From contig NC_015948.1 in NCBI RefSeq assembly GCF_000223905.1, forward strand, positions 2,232,001 to 2,296,000: 64,000 bases of DNA. The letters are read 5' to 3'. The translations under genes and the position numbers were made by a program. Source of the stretch: Haloarcula hispanica ATCC 33960. GTDB lineage: Archaea > Halobacteriota > Halobacteria > Halobacteriales > Haloarculaceae. Under the pieces are notes generated by a model. That model ran no database searches. It was not told the DNA's origin and saw only the letters and a program-made list of their open reading frames with translations. Below are positions 1 through 9,088 of the stretch, one piece after another (the first letter of the stretch is position 1; each line of letters opens with the position of its first letter).

Positions 1-1
1 G

Positions 2-1174
2 GTCGTCCCGTCGCGGGGCAGCCTCGGCGCGAGCGGCGACCTCGCGCCGCTCGCCCACATGTCGCTGGTCCTCATCGGCGAAGGAGAAGCCGAGGTCGAG
101 GGGGACCGACTCCCCGGCGACGAGGCGCTCGACGCAGTCGGCCTCGAACCGGTGACGCTCCGGGCCAAGGAGGGGTTGGCGCTCATCAACGGGACACAAC
201 TGACCGTCGGCGTGGCCGCACTCCTCCTCGCCGACGCGGAACGGCTGGTCGCCGCCGCCGACATCGCCGGTGCGCTCACGACGGAGGTGACCCTCTCCTC
301 GACAGTACCGTCCCACGAAGCCATCACCGACGTCCGGCCCCACGCCGGCCAGGCCGCGAGCGCGCGAAACATCCGGCGGCTGACGGCCGACTCCGATGTG
401 GTCGAGTCCCACCGCAACTGCGACCGCGTGCAAGACGCCTATGCGATGCGCTGTCTGCCGCAGGTCCACGGCGCGGTCCGCGACGCCGTCGCCCACCTCC
501 GGGAGGCCGTCGAGGTGGAACTCAACAGCGCGACCGATAATCCGCTGGTGTTCCCCCGTGAGGCGGTGGGGGACCGGGCCTCCGGCTCCGACAGCGCGGG
601 CGTGCTGTCCGGCGGGAACTTCCACGGCGCGGTACTCGCCATGCGCCTCGACTATCTGATGAACGCGCTCACCGAACTCGCGGCCATCTCGGAGCGCCGG
701 ACGGACCGGATGCTCAATCCGAATCTGCAGGAGCCACACCTCCCGCCGTTTCTCACCGAGCGAAGCGGCGTCCGGTCGGGCTACATGATCGCACAGTACA
801 CCGCTGCCGCACTGTTGAACGAATGTCGGTCCTTCGGCCGGCCCTCGATGGACAACACGCCCGTCAGCGGCAATCAGGAAGACCACGTCAGCATGAGCGC
901 GCAGTCGGCCTATCTGGCCCGAAACGCAGCCCGAAACGCCGCCGCGATTCTCGGTATCGAGCTGTGCTGTGGGGCACAGGCCGCTGATTTCGTCGACGAC
1001 GCCCTCGAACTGGGCGTCGGGTCGGCCGAGGCCTACGACGCCGTCCGTGCAGTGGTCCCGAAGCTGACGGCGGACCGACCCATTCACGAGGACATCGAGG
1101 CCGCGGGCGCGCTCGTCGAGTCGCCGGCCTTCACCGAGCGGGTTGCTGCGGCGCTCGACGAGGAACTGGAGTGA
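2..1174 (+). CDS. hutH: Histidine ammonia-lyase (5' truncated by window edge)
   Basis: Cytoplasmic enzyme that deaminates L-histidine to urocanate, the first step of histidine degradation. The reading frame is already open at base 2 and covers about 390 residues; roughly 130 N-terminal residues lie outside the window. The motif GSLGASGDLAPLAHM sits at the very start, and its Ala-Ser-Gly (bases 29-37) is the triplet that cyclises into the MIO cofactor. Further family motifs are NSATDNPLVF, GGNFHG and NQEDHVSM. No in-window start should be used, because any internal ATG would cut off the MIO motif. It converges on the AAA ATPase gene with a 7-base gap. Phenylalanine/tyrosine lyases share the fold, but the QEDHVSM context favours HutH. 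Confidence 0.95.
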   Translation, partial: VVPSRGSLGASGDLAPLAHMSLVLIGEGEAEVEGDRLPGDEALDAVGLEPVTLRAKEGLALINGTQLTVGVAALLLADAERLVAAADIAGALTTEVTLSSTVPSHEAITDVRPHAGQAASARNIRRLTADSDVVESHRNCDRVQDAYAMRCLPQVHGAVRDAVAHLREAVEVELNSATDNPLVFPREAVGDRASGSDSAGVLSGGNFHGAVLAMRLDYLMNALTELAAISERRTDRMLNPNLQEPHLPPFLTERSGVRSGYMIAQYTAAALLNECRSFGRPSMDNTPVSGNQEDHVSMSAQSAYLARNAARNAAAILGIELCCGAQAADFVDDALELGVGSAEAYDAVRAVVPKLTADRPIHEDIEAAGALVESPAFTERVAAALDEELE

Positions 1175-1181
1175 CCCGGCC

Positions 1182-3752
1182 TCAGGACCCAAGCCCCAGG
1201 TCCGCGGTCCCCTCTACTCCCTGATAGCGCTCCCGGTCGTCCCAGTCGGCGATGCTCGAATGGGTCTCCCGGACGGCGATTTCGAGATGCTCCTGTGTTA
1301 TCTCCGAGCCGTCTCGCAGGGCGTGCCGCGCCGCGTCCTCGGCGACGAGTTCGAGGTCGCTGGCGGCGTAGCCAGCCGTCGGTTCAATGATGGCGTCCCA
1401 GTCGATGTCACCGGCGACGGGCCGGTCCTGCAGGTGGATCTCCAGAATCTGTTTGCGAGCCTCGGCGTCCGGTGGCGGGACTTCCACGCGCTCGTCGAAG
1501 CGGCCCGAGCGCCGCAGCGCCGCGTCGATGTCCTCGACGAAGTTCGTCGCGGCGACCACGACGATGTCGTCGGCCGCCGCGCCTTCGAGTTCGGTGAGCA
1601 GTTGGTTGACCAGTTGCTGCTCGCTCGTGTTCATCGACCCGCGCCGCGAGCCCGCGATGCCGTCGATTTCGTCGATGAACAGCACGCAGGGCGCGTTCGC
1701 GCGGGCCACCTCGAACACCTCGGCGACGTTGCGGGCCGGCTCGCCCATCCACTTGCTAGTCACGTCTGCGGGGCTGATCTCGACGAAGCTGTGGTCGAGT
1801 TCGCCAGCGAGCGCGCCGGCGAGGTGGGTCTTCCCGCAGCCGGGCGGACCGTACAGCAGCAGGCCGGAAAGCACGTCGATGCCGTACGTTTCGTATTCCT
1901 CGGCGTTCTCAAGCGGATCGAGGACCGTGTCTTCAAGTCGGTCCTTCAGTTCACCCATCCCGCCCACGTCGGCGAAGTCGCGTCCGGCGTCAGTCTCGAC
2001 GAGCGAACTGGCCTGCAGGTCGACGCCGTCGGGCTGGACGACGCCGTTCTCGGCGACCATCTCGGGGTCGACCCAGTCCGGGATGCTGGTGTCGGTCTCT
2101 GTGGCGGCCTGCAGCAGATGGTCCGTCCCAATCGGGGCGTCGGCCCGCAACGCCTTTCGGGCGGCGTCCTCGGCAAGGAGTTCGATGTCGCTGGCCGCGA
2201 AGCCGGCCGTCTCCTCAACGACGGGGCCGAGGTCGATGTCGGCCGCTGTCGGCCGGCCGGCGAGGTGAATCTCCAGAATCTGCGTTCGCGCCGCGGGGTC
2301 CGGCGGCGGGACCTCCACGCGCTCGTCGAACCGGCCCGAGCGGCGGATCGCGTCGTCCACGTCCTCGACGAGGTTCGTCGCGCCCAGCACCACCACGTCC
2401 TCGTCGGCGATCCCTTCGAGTTCGGTGAGCAGTTGGTTGACCAGTTGCTGCTCGCTGCTGTTCATGTTGCTGTCGCCGTCGCGTGCGCCGGCGATGCCGT
2501 CGATTTCGTCGATGAAGAGGATACAGGGGGCGTTCGCGCGGGCGATCTGGAACAGTTCCTCGACTTTCTGTGCGGGTTCGCCCATGTACTTGCTGGTCAC
2601 GTCGGCGGGCGTGACCTCGATGAAGGCGTGGTCGACCTCGCCCGCGAGTGCGCCTGCGACGTGTGTCTTCCCACAGCCGGGCGGGCCATGCAGCAGGACA
2701 CCGTTGACGACGCCGATGCCGTACTCCTCGAAGGCACTTGGGTCCTGCAGCGGCCGGACGACCTTGTGGTTGAGCGTCTCAAGTAGCTCGGACATCCCAC
2801 CGACATCGGCGAAGCTCCGGGACGGGTTTGGGTCGACCAGCCCGTCGGCTTGCATATCGACGCCGTCGGGCTGGACCACCGTCCCGTCGTCCGAGGGTCG
2901 TTCGCGGTTTATCGAGGGCGGGCCGTCATCGTCGTCGTCAGAACTACCACGACTGGGAGTAGAGTCCCGGTCCGTCCCGGCCGAGCCGGAGTCGTCGGAT
3001 TGGTCGATCCGCTCTCGGATGTTCCGTTCGAGCCGGTCGGGGTTGACCTCGTAGCCGTACTCGGCCAGCCGTCGGGGTTCGGCGCTGAGGAATTCCGCGA
3101 GCCAGCCGTGGCGCTGCAGGTCCTCGGTCGGGGCGTCCGGGTCCCGGAACGTGACGAGCTTGACGTCCGAGCTGTCGGGCGAGTGGTACTCGGCGAGCCA
3201 GAAGGGGAGATACAGGCGCTCGATGCCGGTCACGCCGTCGAATCCGTCGGGGTCGAAATCCCCGGGGAGCCCGTAGGACTCGCGAAGCTTCCGGAGGAAC
3301 ACGTTCGCCGCGCCCGAGGCGGAGTCGTGGCGCTGCTCGCGGTACTCGGCGACACGCTGGGGCAGTAGCGACCGGGCGTCGTCGTCGGTGACCTGGAACT
3401 GCAGCAGGACGGAGCGGCCAAGCGCGGGGTCGTCGCGGCCGAAGTCGTAGTCGCCCGTCGGCCGGCGGACCACCGAATCAGTGTCCTCGACGTACTGCGA
3501 GACGGCCCGGTCGTTGTCCGCCCAGAGACCGTCGAGGAACGCGGTCTCGGATCGCGTCGTCGTGCCGAACAGCTTCCCCTCGCCGGTCTCGTACTCGTAG
3601 TCGACTTTGAACACTGGATAGAACACCCGGTGGAGCCGTTCGAGTCGTTCGGTATCGCCGAACGCTGTCATCGTCCGCTGGTCGAGCGTCTCTCTGACAG
3701 TGTCCTCGTCGGGGACCCGACGGTCGGCGTAGATGTACGGCGGCAGGCTCAT
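1182..3752 (-). CDS. CDC48-like double AAA+ ATPase
   Basis: 856-residue protein with an unrecognised N-terminal domain (about 1-230), an acidic Ser/Asp-rich linker, and two AAA modules with Walker A GPPGCGKT near residues 356 and 635 and Walker B LFIDEIDG in each. Arginine-finger regions (RRSGRFDERVEVPPP) are present in both. It should act as an ATP-driven protein unfoldase or remodeller in the cytoplasm; the substrate is unknown. The N domain does not look like the double-psi barrel of classic CDC48/VAT, so it is probably a haloarchaeal side branch. Each AAA module is preceded by a similar linker (VVQPDGVD...FADVGGM), showing that the repeated unit is larger than the AAA domain alone. Its ATG overlaps the stop of the upstream ligase gene by 4 bases (ATGA), which implies translational coupling. 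Confidence 0.9.
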   Translation of the reverse strand: MSLPPYIYADRRVPDEDTVRETLDQRTMTAFGDTERLERLHRVFYPVFKVDYEYETGEGKLFGTTTRSETAFLDGLWADNDRAVSQYVEDTDSVVRRPTGDYDFGRDDPALGRSVLLQFQVTDDDARSLLPQRVAEYREQRHDSASGAANVFLRKLRESYGLPGDFDPDGFDGVTGIERLYLPFWLAEYHSPDSSDVKLVTFRDPDAPTEDLQRHGWLAEFLSAEPRRLAEYGYEVNPDRLERNIRERIDQSDDSGSAGTDRDSTPSRGSSDDDDDGPPSINRERPSDDGTVVQPDGVDMQADGLVDPNPSRSFADVGGMSELLETLNHKVVRPLQDPSAFEEYGIGVVNGVLLHGPPGCGKTHVAGALAGEVDHAFIEVTPADVTSKYMGEPAQKVEELFQIARANAPCILFIDEIDGIAGARDGDSNMNSSEQQLVNQLLTELEGIADEDVVVLGATNLVEDVDDAIRRSGRFDERVEVPPPDPAARTQILEIHLAGRPTAADIDLGPVVEETAGFAASDIELLAEDAARKALRADAPIGTDHLLQAATETDTSIPDWVDPEMVAENGVVQPDGVDLQASSLVETDAGRDFADVGGMGELKDRLEDTVLDPLENAEEYETYGIDVLSGLLLYGPPGCGKTHLAGALAGELDHSFVEISPADVTSKWMGEPARNVAEVFEVARANAPCVLFIDEIDGIAGSRRGSMNTSEQQLVNQLLTELEGAAADDIVVVAATNFVEDIDAALRRSGRFDERVEVPPPDAEARKQILEIHLQDRPVAGDIDWDAIIEPTAGYAASDLELVAEDAARHALRDGSEITQEHLEIAVRETHSSIADWDDRERYQGVEGTADLGLGS

Positions 3753-4498
3753 TCGAGGTCACCCTCCCGAATCGTCCGCTCGGCGGCAGTCAGGGCGCTA
3801 TCGGCGTCGAACGTCTCGATAGCGTCCCGCTGGGCATCGGGTTCACCGCGGAGATTACGGGCGTGCTCGGTAATGTTTGGTATCGCGCGGATGATGTTGT
3901 CGATGATGGGGACCGTCGCCACCTCGGCAGAGCGGCTTCGAGGGTTGAGGTCAATGACCAGTTCCGTCTTCCCCATCTCGCCCAGCGCCTCGGCGCGGTC
4001 GCCGTCCTCCAGCGGGACGAGCACCACGTCTGCCGCGCCGATGCCGTCGGCGTCGACCTTGGCGCGCTCGTGGTCGAGCCCGGGGATGCGCCCGTCGGCG
4101 GTAAGTCCCTTCACGTCCGTCGCTCCGTGCTCGCGGAGGTAGTCGGCGATGGCCTCGATGCGCTCCTCGGTCCGGTTGAACAGGTTCACTTCGAGGTCTG
4201 CGCGGGTCACCTCGGCCAGTTCGACGAGTTCGCCGGGCACGAGGGCGGCGGCGTTGCCGTTGACCGAGACGACGGCGTGCTCGGCGGACAGAAGGTGTGC
4301 CGCGGCGGCACGCTCGGCGTCGTCGGCGCTGTCGATGGTGCGCTCGCCCAGCAGGTAGTCGAAGGCTTCGCCGCGGCCCTGTGCGATGAGGCCCTGACGG
4401 GAGGTGATACCGCGGTCGACGCCCGCTTCGATACGGTGGCGGGTCAGAAGCGACTCGTAGCGGGGGTGGCTTTCAGGGAGGTCGACGTCCTCACTCAT
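3749..4498 (-). CDS. 4-phosphopantoate--beta-alanine ligase
   Basis: Archaeal enzyme that joins 4-phosphopantoate to beta-alanine using ATP, giving 4'-phosphopantothenate for coenzyme A. At 249 residues it matches the family length. Family-typical stretches are SHPRYESLLTRHRIEAGV near the N-terminus, GLIAQGRGEAFDYLLGE around residues 35-52, VNGNAAALVPGELVEL and VIDLNPRSRS. It is the first gene of a two-gene unit with the AAA ATPase. The beta-alanine substrate could come from the aspartate decarboxylase encoded at 9089. A TATA-like element (minus-strand CTTTAGTA) lies about 30 bases ahead of the start. Assignment is by recognition of the conserved motifs of the archaeal COG1701 family. Confidence 0.88.
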   Translation of the reverse strand: MSEDVDLPESHPRYESLLTRHRIEAGVDRGITSRQGLIAQGRGEAFDYLLGERTIDSADDAERAAAAHLLSAEHAVVSVNGNAAALVPGELVELAEVTRADLEVNLFNRTEERIEAIADYLREHGATDVKGLTADGRIPGLDHERAKVDADGIGAADVVLVPLEDGDRAEALGEMGKTELVIDLNPRSRSAEVATVPIIDNIIRAIPNITEHARNLRGEPDAQRDAIETFDADSALTAAERTIREGDLE

Positions 4499-4606
4499 AC
4501 GTTCCAGTGATAGCTCCCTGTACTAAAGTCGTCCGTCAGGCGCGTCCCGGGCGTTGTTGCGTGTCTCACCGGAACCGATCACCGGACGACGATGGCTAGC
4601 TCCGGA

Positions 4607-4616
4607 AAAGATTATC
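4607..4616 (+). promoter_or_regulatory. TATA-like element before the PhzF-like gene
   Basis: The AT-rich run AAAAGATTAT lies about 25-34 bases upstream of the ATG at 4641 in a GC-rich divergent intergenic region, the usual spacing for a short-leader haloarchaeal promoter. Position-based inference. Confidence 0.4.
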
Positions 4617-4640
4617 TGCGGGTCAGCACAACTCCGTGCC

Positions 4641-5552
4641 ATGGATACCCGACAGGCGTTGCTTGTCGACGCGTTCGCCGCGGAGCCGACGGCGGGCACA
4701 CCGACCGGCGTCGTCCCTGAAGCCGACGGACTGACCGACGACCAGATGCAGGCCGTCGCCAGCGAACTGGGGGCCACCGAGACGGCCTTTGTCCTGCCGG
4801 CGGCGGACGCCGACCGCCGACTTCGCTGTTTCTCGCCGACCGAGGAACTGGCGCAGGCAGAGACGGCGACAATCGCCGCGTACGCGGCGCTCTACGAGCG
4901 TGGTGAAGTCGACGCCGCCGAATTAACGGTCGCCACAGCTGGAGGCGAAATCGCCATCGAAACCAAACCGAACGGCATGGTCTGGGTCGAGCAGGGCCGG
5001 GCCGACATCACCGAGGTCGATATCCCCTACAGCGATGTCGCGGACGCGCTCGGACTCGACGCGGCCACGCTCAAGGACGTGGGCGCGGACCTCCCGCTCG
5101 TGACAGCCGACGCGAGTGAGTCGTGGCTCATGGTCCCGGTCAACTACTTCGAGCATCTGAGCACCCTTGCCGTGGATGGGACCGCCGTCGCCTCGCTCTG
5201 TGACCGCGCGGACGCAGTCGGCGTGTACCCGTTCACCTTCGACACCGTTGGCGGCGACGCAACGCGCCGGTCGACGTTCCACGGGCGAGCCTTCCGCGCG
5301 GGGAGCCGGACAGAAGAGCCGGTAAGCGCGGCAGCATCGGGGGCCTGCGCGGCGTTCGTCCGCCGCTACGGGGCGCTCGATGACACCGTCGAACAGATCA
5401 TCGCCGAGGGCGGGCATTTCCGCGACCGACCCGGGACGGTGTCAGTCGATACCGACGGGACCGAGGTGTGGGTCGGCGGTCGCGGCGTGACCGCATTGGA
5501 CGGCACGGTAACTGTCCCCGCTGTTGACGACGACGATATTATCGAAGCGTGA
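4641..5552 (+). CDS. PhzF-family isomerase-like protein with altered active site
   Basis: 303-residue protein of the PhzF/diaminopimelate-epimerase fold. N-terminal LLVDAFAAEPTAGTPTGVV corresponds to the family's VDVFT...GNP segment, and TETAF (Glu47) aligns with the catalytic Glu of PhzF. The segment normally reading CGHAT reads AETAT (residues 73-77), so the usual His is replaced by Thr, and the DPATGSA-type loop is diverged to EEPVSAAASGA. The fold is therefore supported but isomerase activity is not. ATG 4641 is chosen over an in-frame start 87 bases upstream because the similarity begins there and a TATA-like box lies at 4607-4616. It is monocistronic between divergent and co-directional neighbours, and its substrate is unknown. 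Confidence 0.75.
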   Translation: MDTRQALLVDAFAAEPTAGTPTGVVPEADGLTDDQMQAVASELGATETAFVLPAADADRRLRCFSPTEELAQAETATIAAYAALYERGEVDAAELTVATAGGEIAIETKPNGMVWVEQGRADITEVDIPYSDVADALGLDAATLKDVGADLPLVTADASESWLMVPVNYFEHLSTLAVDGTAVASLCDRADAVGVYPFTFDTVGGDATRRSTFHGRAFRAGSRTEEPVSAAASGACAAFVRRYGALDDTVEQIIAEGGHFRDRPGTVSVDTDGTEVWVGGRGVTALDGTVTVPAVDDDDIIEA

Positions 5553-5639
5553 CCGTCCACACCGCACCGGCAGCCTGACCGCCTAATTCACTCGAAATCG
5601 AGTGAAGAGCGATCTCTCACTGGTTGCAACCGGAACATC

Positions 5640-5647
5640 CTTAATTG
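5640..5647 (+). promoter_or_regulatory. TATA-like element for ppsA
   Basis: CTTAATTG lies 27-34 bases upstream of the ATG at 5674. It overlaps an alternative upstream in-frame start region, which favours the shorter ppsA product. Confidence 0.4.
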
Positions 5648-5673
5648 TCGTTGAAGATGGTACGAATGAGTCC

Positions 5674-7983
5674 ATGCCAACACTGTGGCTCGACGAAATC
5701 GGTGCCGACGACCTGGCGCGGGTCGGCGGCAAGGCGGCGTCTCTCGGAGAACTGACCGGAGCGGGCCTGCCCGTTCCGTCGGCGTTCGTCGTTACCGCCG
5801 ACACGTATCGGTCGTTCATCGAAGCAACTGGAATCGACGAGCCGCTGTTCGAGGCCGTCGATGTCGACAGCGACGACTCGCAGGCGCTGGCCGAGGCAGC
5901 CGAACGCGCTCAGGAGTTGATCCTGGAAACCGACACCCCGCCGTCGGTCCGCGAGGACCTGCTGGCTGCATACGACGAGATGGGCGACGAGGACGTTGCG
6001 GTGCGGTCTTCGGCAACTGCCGAGGACCTCCCGGACGCCTCCTTCGCCGGCCAGCAGGACACGTACCTGAACGTCTCGCGTGCGGACCTCCTGCAGCGAG
6101 TCAAGGAGTGCTGGGCCTCGCTGTTCACACAGCGGGCTATCTACTACCGCAACGAGAACGACTTCGCCCACGACGCCGTGGACATCGCCGTCGTCGTCCA
6201 GCAGATGGTCGACGCGGAGAAGTCCGGCGTCATGTTCACCAGCCACCCCTCGACCGGCGGTCCAACGGCCATCATCGAGGCCGCGTGGGGGCTGGGCGAG
6301 GCGGTCGTCTCCGGTGCGGTTTCGCCCGACAACTACATCGTCGACCGCGAGACGGGCACCATCGATGAGGTGACCGTCGCCGACAAGAAGGTGATGTGTG
6401 TTCGGGGAGAAGACGGCGAGACAATCGAGCGCTCCGTCCCCGAGGAGAAGCGCAACGAGCGCGTCCTCTCGGAGGACGAGATTCACCGGCTCATCGAAAT
6501 CGGTGAGCGCGTCGAAGACCATTACGATACACCACAGGACGTGGAGTGGGCGGTCTACGAGGGGGAGGTGTACCTGCTGCAGTCCCGCCCGATCACCACT
6601 ATCGACGATCCTGAAGGGAGCGCCGGCTCGGCCAACGAAGCCGAGAGTCAACCGCCGGGGGCAAAATCGGGTGTCGCCGACGGCGGAGCGATGGAGAGCC
6701 AGTCGGAGTCGGTCCGGCTCTCCGGAATCGGCTCCGCGCCGGGCCGGGTCACTGGCGTCGTCCGCATCGTCGACAAACTCGACAACCTCGACAAGGTCGA
6801 GGACGGCGACATCATCGTCGCCGAGATGACCACGCCGGACATGGTCCCGGCGATGAAACGCGCCAACGGTATCATCACCGACGAGGGCGGGATGACCAGC
6901 CACGCAGCCATCGTCTCCCGTGAACTCGGCGTTCCAGCCGTCGTCGGTGCCGAGGACGCGACACAGAAACTCCGGGACGGCGAAACGGTCACGCTCGACG
7001 GCGACAAGGGCACAGTCGAGAAAGGGGCCAAGGTTCCCGAGACGACCGGCGAGGAAGAGGACGCCGGGCCGGTCGAGGCACACTCGCCCGTCAAACCGAT
7101 GACCGGAACGGAGGTCAAGGTCAACGTCTCCATTCCGGAGGCCGCCGAACGGGCCGCCGCGACGGGGGCCGACGGCGTCGGCCTGCTGCGCATCGAGCAC
7201 ATGATCCTCTCGACGGACAAGACGCCCTCGCGCTACGTCGAGGACCACGGCGAGCGCGCCTACGTCGACGAAATCGTCGAGGGCGTCCGCTCGGTCGCCG
7301 AGGCGTTCTACCCGCGCCCGGTTCGGGTCCGCACGCTCGATGCCCCCTCCGACGAGTTCCGACAGCTCCAGGGCGGCGAAGACGAGCCGAGCGAGCACAA
7401 CCCGATGCTGGGCTACCGGGGCATCCGGCGCTCGCTTGACCGACCCGGCGAGTTCAAGCTCGAACTCCGCGCGTTCGAGCGCCTGTACGACCTCGGGTAT
7501 GACAACGTCGAACTGATGCTCCCGCTGGTGACCGACGCCGAGGACATCCTGCGGGCGAAGGCGCTGATGCAGGAGGTCGGCATCGACCCCGAGAAGCGCG
7601 ACTGGGGCGTCATGGTCGAGACGCCGGCGAGCGCGCTGTCCATCGAAGACATCTGTGAGGCCGGTATCGACTTCGTCTCCTTCGGGACGAACGACCTCAC
7701 GCAGTACACGCTGGCCGTCGACCGCAACAACGGGAACGTCGCCGACCGCTTCGACGAACTACACCCGGCCGTTCTGGAACTCATGCGCCAGGTCATCGGG
7801 ACCTGCCGCGAGCACGACGTCGCCACGAGCATCTGTGGCCAGGCCGCCTCGAAGCCCCAGATGGTCGACTTCCTCGTCGACGAGGGAGTCACCTCTATCT
7901 CGCCGAACATCGACGCCGTGCGTGACGTCCAGCACGAGGTCAAGCGCGTCGAGCAGCGCCTCCTGCTGGAATCGGTCCGCTGA
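5674..7983 (+). CDS. ppsA: Phosphoenolpyruvate synthase
   Basis: Converts pyruvate, ATP and water to PEP, AMP and phosphate for gluconeogenesis. The 769-residue product has the full three-part layout: an N-terminal ATP-grasp domain (starting LARVGGKAASLGELTGAGLPVP; QSRPITT near residue 305), the swivelling phosphohistidine domain with GGMTSHAAIVSRELG (His410 the phosphorylated residue) and the C-terminal PEP/pyruvate TIM barrel with SFGTNDLTQYTL and SICGQAAS (Cys721 the catalytic acid). ATG 5674 is preferred to an in-frame start at 5602 because PPS proteins begin close to the VGGKAASLGE motif and the TATA-like box lies between the two starts. Usual length for the family, no anomalies. Confidence 0.95.
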   Translation: MPTLWLDEIGADDLARVGGKAASLGELTGAGLPVPSAFVVTADTYRSFIEATGIDEPLFEAVDVDSDDSQALAEAAERAQELILETDTPPSVREDLLAAYDEMGDEDVAVRSSATAEDLPDASFAGQQDTYLNVSRADLLQRVKECWASLFTQRAIYYRNENDFAHDAVDIAVVVQQMVDAEKSGVMFTSHPSTGGPTAIIEAAWGLGEAVVSGAVSPDNYIVDRETGTIDEVTVADKKVMCVRGEDGETIERSVPEEKRNERVLSEDEIHRLIEIGERVEDHYDTPQDVEWAVYEGEVYLLQSRPITTIDDPEGSAGSANEAESQPPGAKSGVADGGAMESQSESVRLSGIGSAPGRVTGVVRIVDKLDNLDKVEDGDIIVAEMTTPDMVPAMKRANGIITDEGGMTSHAAIVSRELGVPAVVGAEDATQKLRDGETVTLDGDKGTVEKGAKVPETTGEEEDAGPVEAHSPVKPMTGTEVKVNVSIPEAAERAAATGADGVGLLRIEHMILSTDKTPSRYVEDHGERAYVDEIVEGVRSVAEAFYPRPVRVRTLDAPSDEFRQLQGGEDEPSEHNPMLGYRGIRRSLDRPGEFKLELRAFERLYDLGYDNVELMLPLVTDAEDILRAKALMQEVGIDPEKRDWGVMVETPASALSIEDICEAGIDFVSFGTNDLTQYTLAVDRNNGNVADRFDELHPAVLELMRQVIGTCREHDVATSICGQAASKPQMVDFLVDEGVTSISPNIDAVRDVQHEVKRVEQRLLLESVR

Positions 7984-8008
7984 GGCCGCGGCCGCCCGAC
8001 GTAGCCAG

Positions 8009-8018
8009 CAGATTTTTT
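8009..8018 (+). promoter_or_regulatory. T-rich tract: ppsA end and downstream promoter
   Basis: GATTTTTTTG follows ppsA by about 25 bases and precedes the ATG at 8042 by 24-33 bases. It could serve as ppsA's oligo-T terminator, as the TATA-type element of the next gene, or both; the sequence cannot separate these. Confidence 0.4.
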
Positions 8019-8041
8019 TGCACCGTTCGCTTCGTTGCGGT

Positions 8042-8944
8042 ATGGCACCCGAATCGACACCGGAAGCCAAGAGTATCAGTTCCGGTGTGTCCTACATCCC
8101 TTTCGGCATCCCCGGACTGGACGGACAGGTCCGCGGGATTCCGACCGGGAGCACGGTCCTGCTGGCCGGGGCGTCGGACGCGGGCGGCGATGCGTTCACC
8201 TACACGAGTCTCGCGACGCTGATGCTCGCGAAACACCGGCCCGAGATGGTCCCGAACAGCGTTGCCCGGCGCAGCGAGGCGATTCCCGACTCGGTGACCT
8301 ACATCACGCTCTCGCACGACCGCGAACACGTCTACAGCGAACTCGACGCCGTGCTCGACGGCTATCAGTTCGACACGCTCACGGACAACATGACCGTCGC
8401 GGACTTCTCCCAGCGTTTCATGGAGCTGTTGCCGGTTCCGGAGCCGCTGTTCGATGCGCGACGGAGCGACGCCGAAATCGAACAGCCCGACGCGGAGCCA
8501 CCAGAGTCGGAGCCCGACGAGGGGACCTTCGAGAAACTGCTCGCCGACATCAGCGACCGGGTGAGCGACGCCGCGGAGACGCTCATCGTCATCGACTCGC
8601 TGACCGACCTCGAACGAGCGACGGAGTTCGGTCTGCCCCAGAACCACGAAATCGCGTTCCTCATGGGGCTCCGGGAAGCGGTCGTCAACTGGGGGACCGT
8701 GGCCTTCGTCAAACTCGACCGGCCCGCGGGCGACGTGCGCTCGGACGAACTCATCCACGGCCTGCTGCACGGCAGCGTCTACTTCTACTCCAACGACAAG
8801 GGGTTCGAGACGTACCGGACGATGCGGGTCGGCTCCTTCGGCGGCGCGCTCGACACTGAGCGCCAGACCGTCTTCGAGTCGCTGATCGGTCCCACGGGCT
8901 TTCGAGCGAAGGCGACGAAGAAGATCGGGCCGTCGAACTGGTAA
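8042..8944 (+). CDS. RecA/KaiC-superfamily-like protein with degenerate P-loop
   Basis: 300-residue haloarchaeal protein resembling those annotated as HTR-like or RecA-superfamily ATPases. The N-terminus (SYIPFGIPGLDGQVRGIPTGSTVLLAG, residues 17-43) matches the KaiC/RadA entry pattern of FGIPGLD followed by G-x-x-x-LL-x-G. The nucleotide loop reads AGASDAGGDAF (residues 42-52) and lacks the Lys-Thr of a Walker A. A Walker B-like segment TLIVIDSLTDL is present near residues 180-190. An acidic Glu/Pro/Asp-rich spacer lies in the middle. It probably keeps the fold without normal ATP hydrolysis. It stands alone between ppsA and mfnA with its own promoter-like tract; function unknown. Confidence 0.6.
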   Translation: MAPESTPEAKSISSGVSYIPFGIPGLDGQVRGIPTGSTVLLAGASDAGGDAFTYTSLATLMLAKHRPEMVPNSVARRSEAIPDSVTYITLSHDREHVYSELDAVLDGYQFDTLTDNMTVADFSQRFMELLPVPEPLFDARRSDAEIEQPDAEPPESEPDEGTFEKLLADISDRVSDAAETLIVIDSLTDLERATEFGLPQNHEIAFLMGLREAVVNWGTVAFVKLDRPAGDVRSDELIHGLLHGSVYFYSNDKGFETYRTMRVGSFGGALDTERQTVFESLIGPTGFRAKATKKIGPSNW

Positions 8945-9088
8945 TTCGGTCGGGACGAGCGCTACAGGACCAACTACGGACGGCTGCCCCGTTCTGGCCA
9001 CCGTTTCGCCGTCAGGGCGAATAAACAGCAGACAACGGACATGCCCGAGCACAACGGCTAAACCGCTCCCCCTCTATACTCGCGATAG

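Noticed and set aside
1143-2786. Open plus-strand frame of 547 codons opposite the AAA ATPase gene
   Set aside because: Antisense shadow in GC-rich DNA: it mirrors the Walker and linker repeats of the true gene, has Val/Asp/Arg-biased composition and no domain.
5641-7398. 585-codon minus-strand frame opposite ppsA
   Set aside because: ppsA shows all catalytic motifs in the other strand; this frame has no motif and an Arg/Val/Asp-rich shadow composition.
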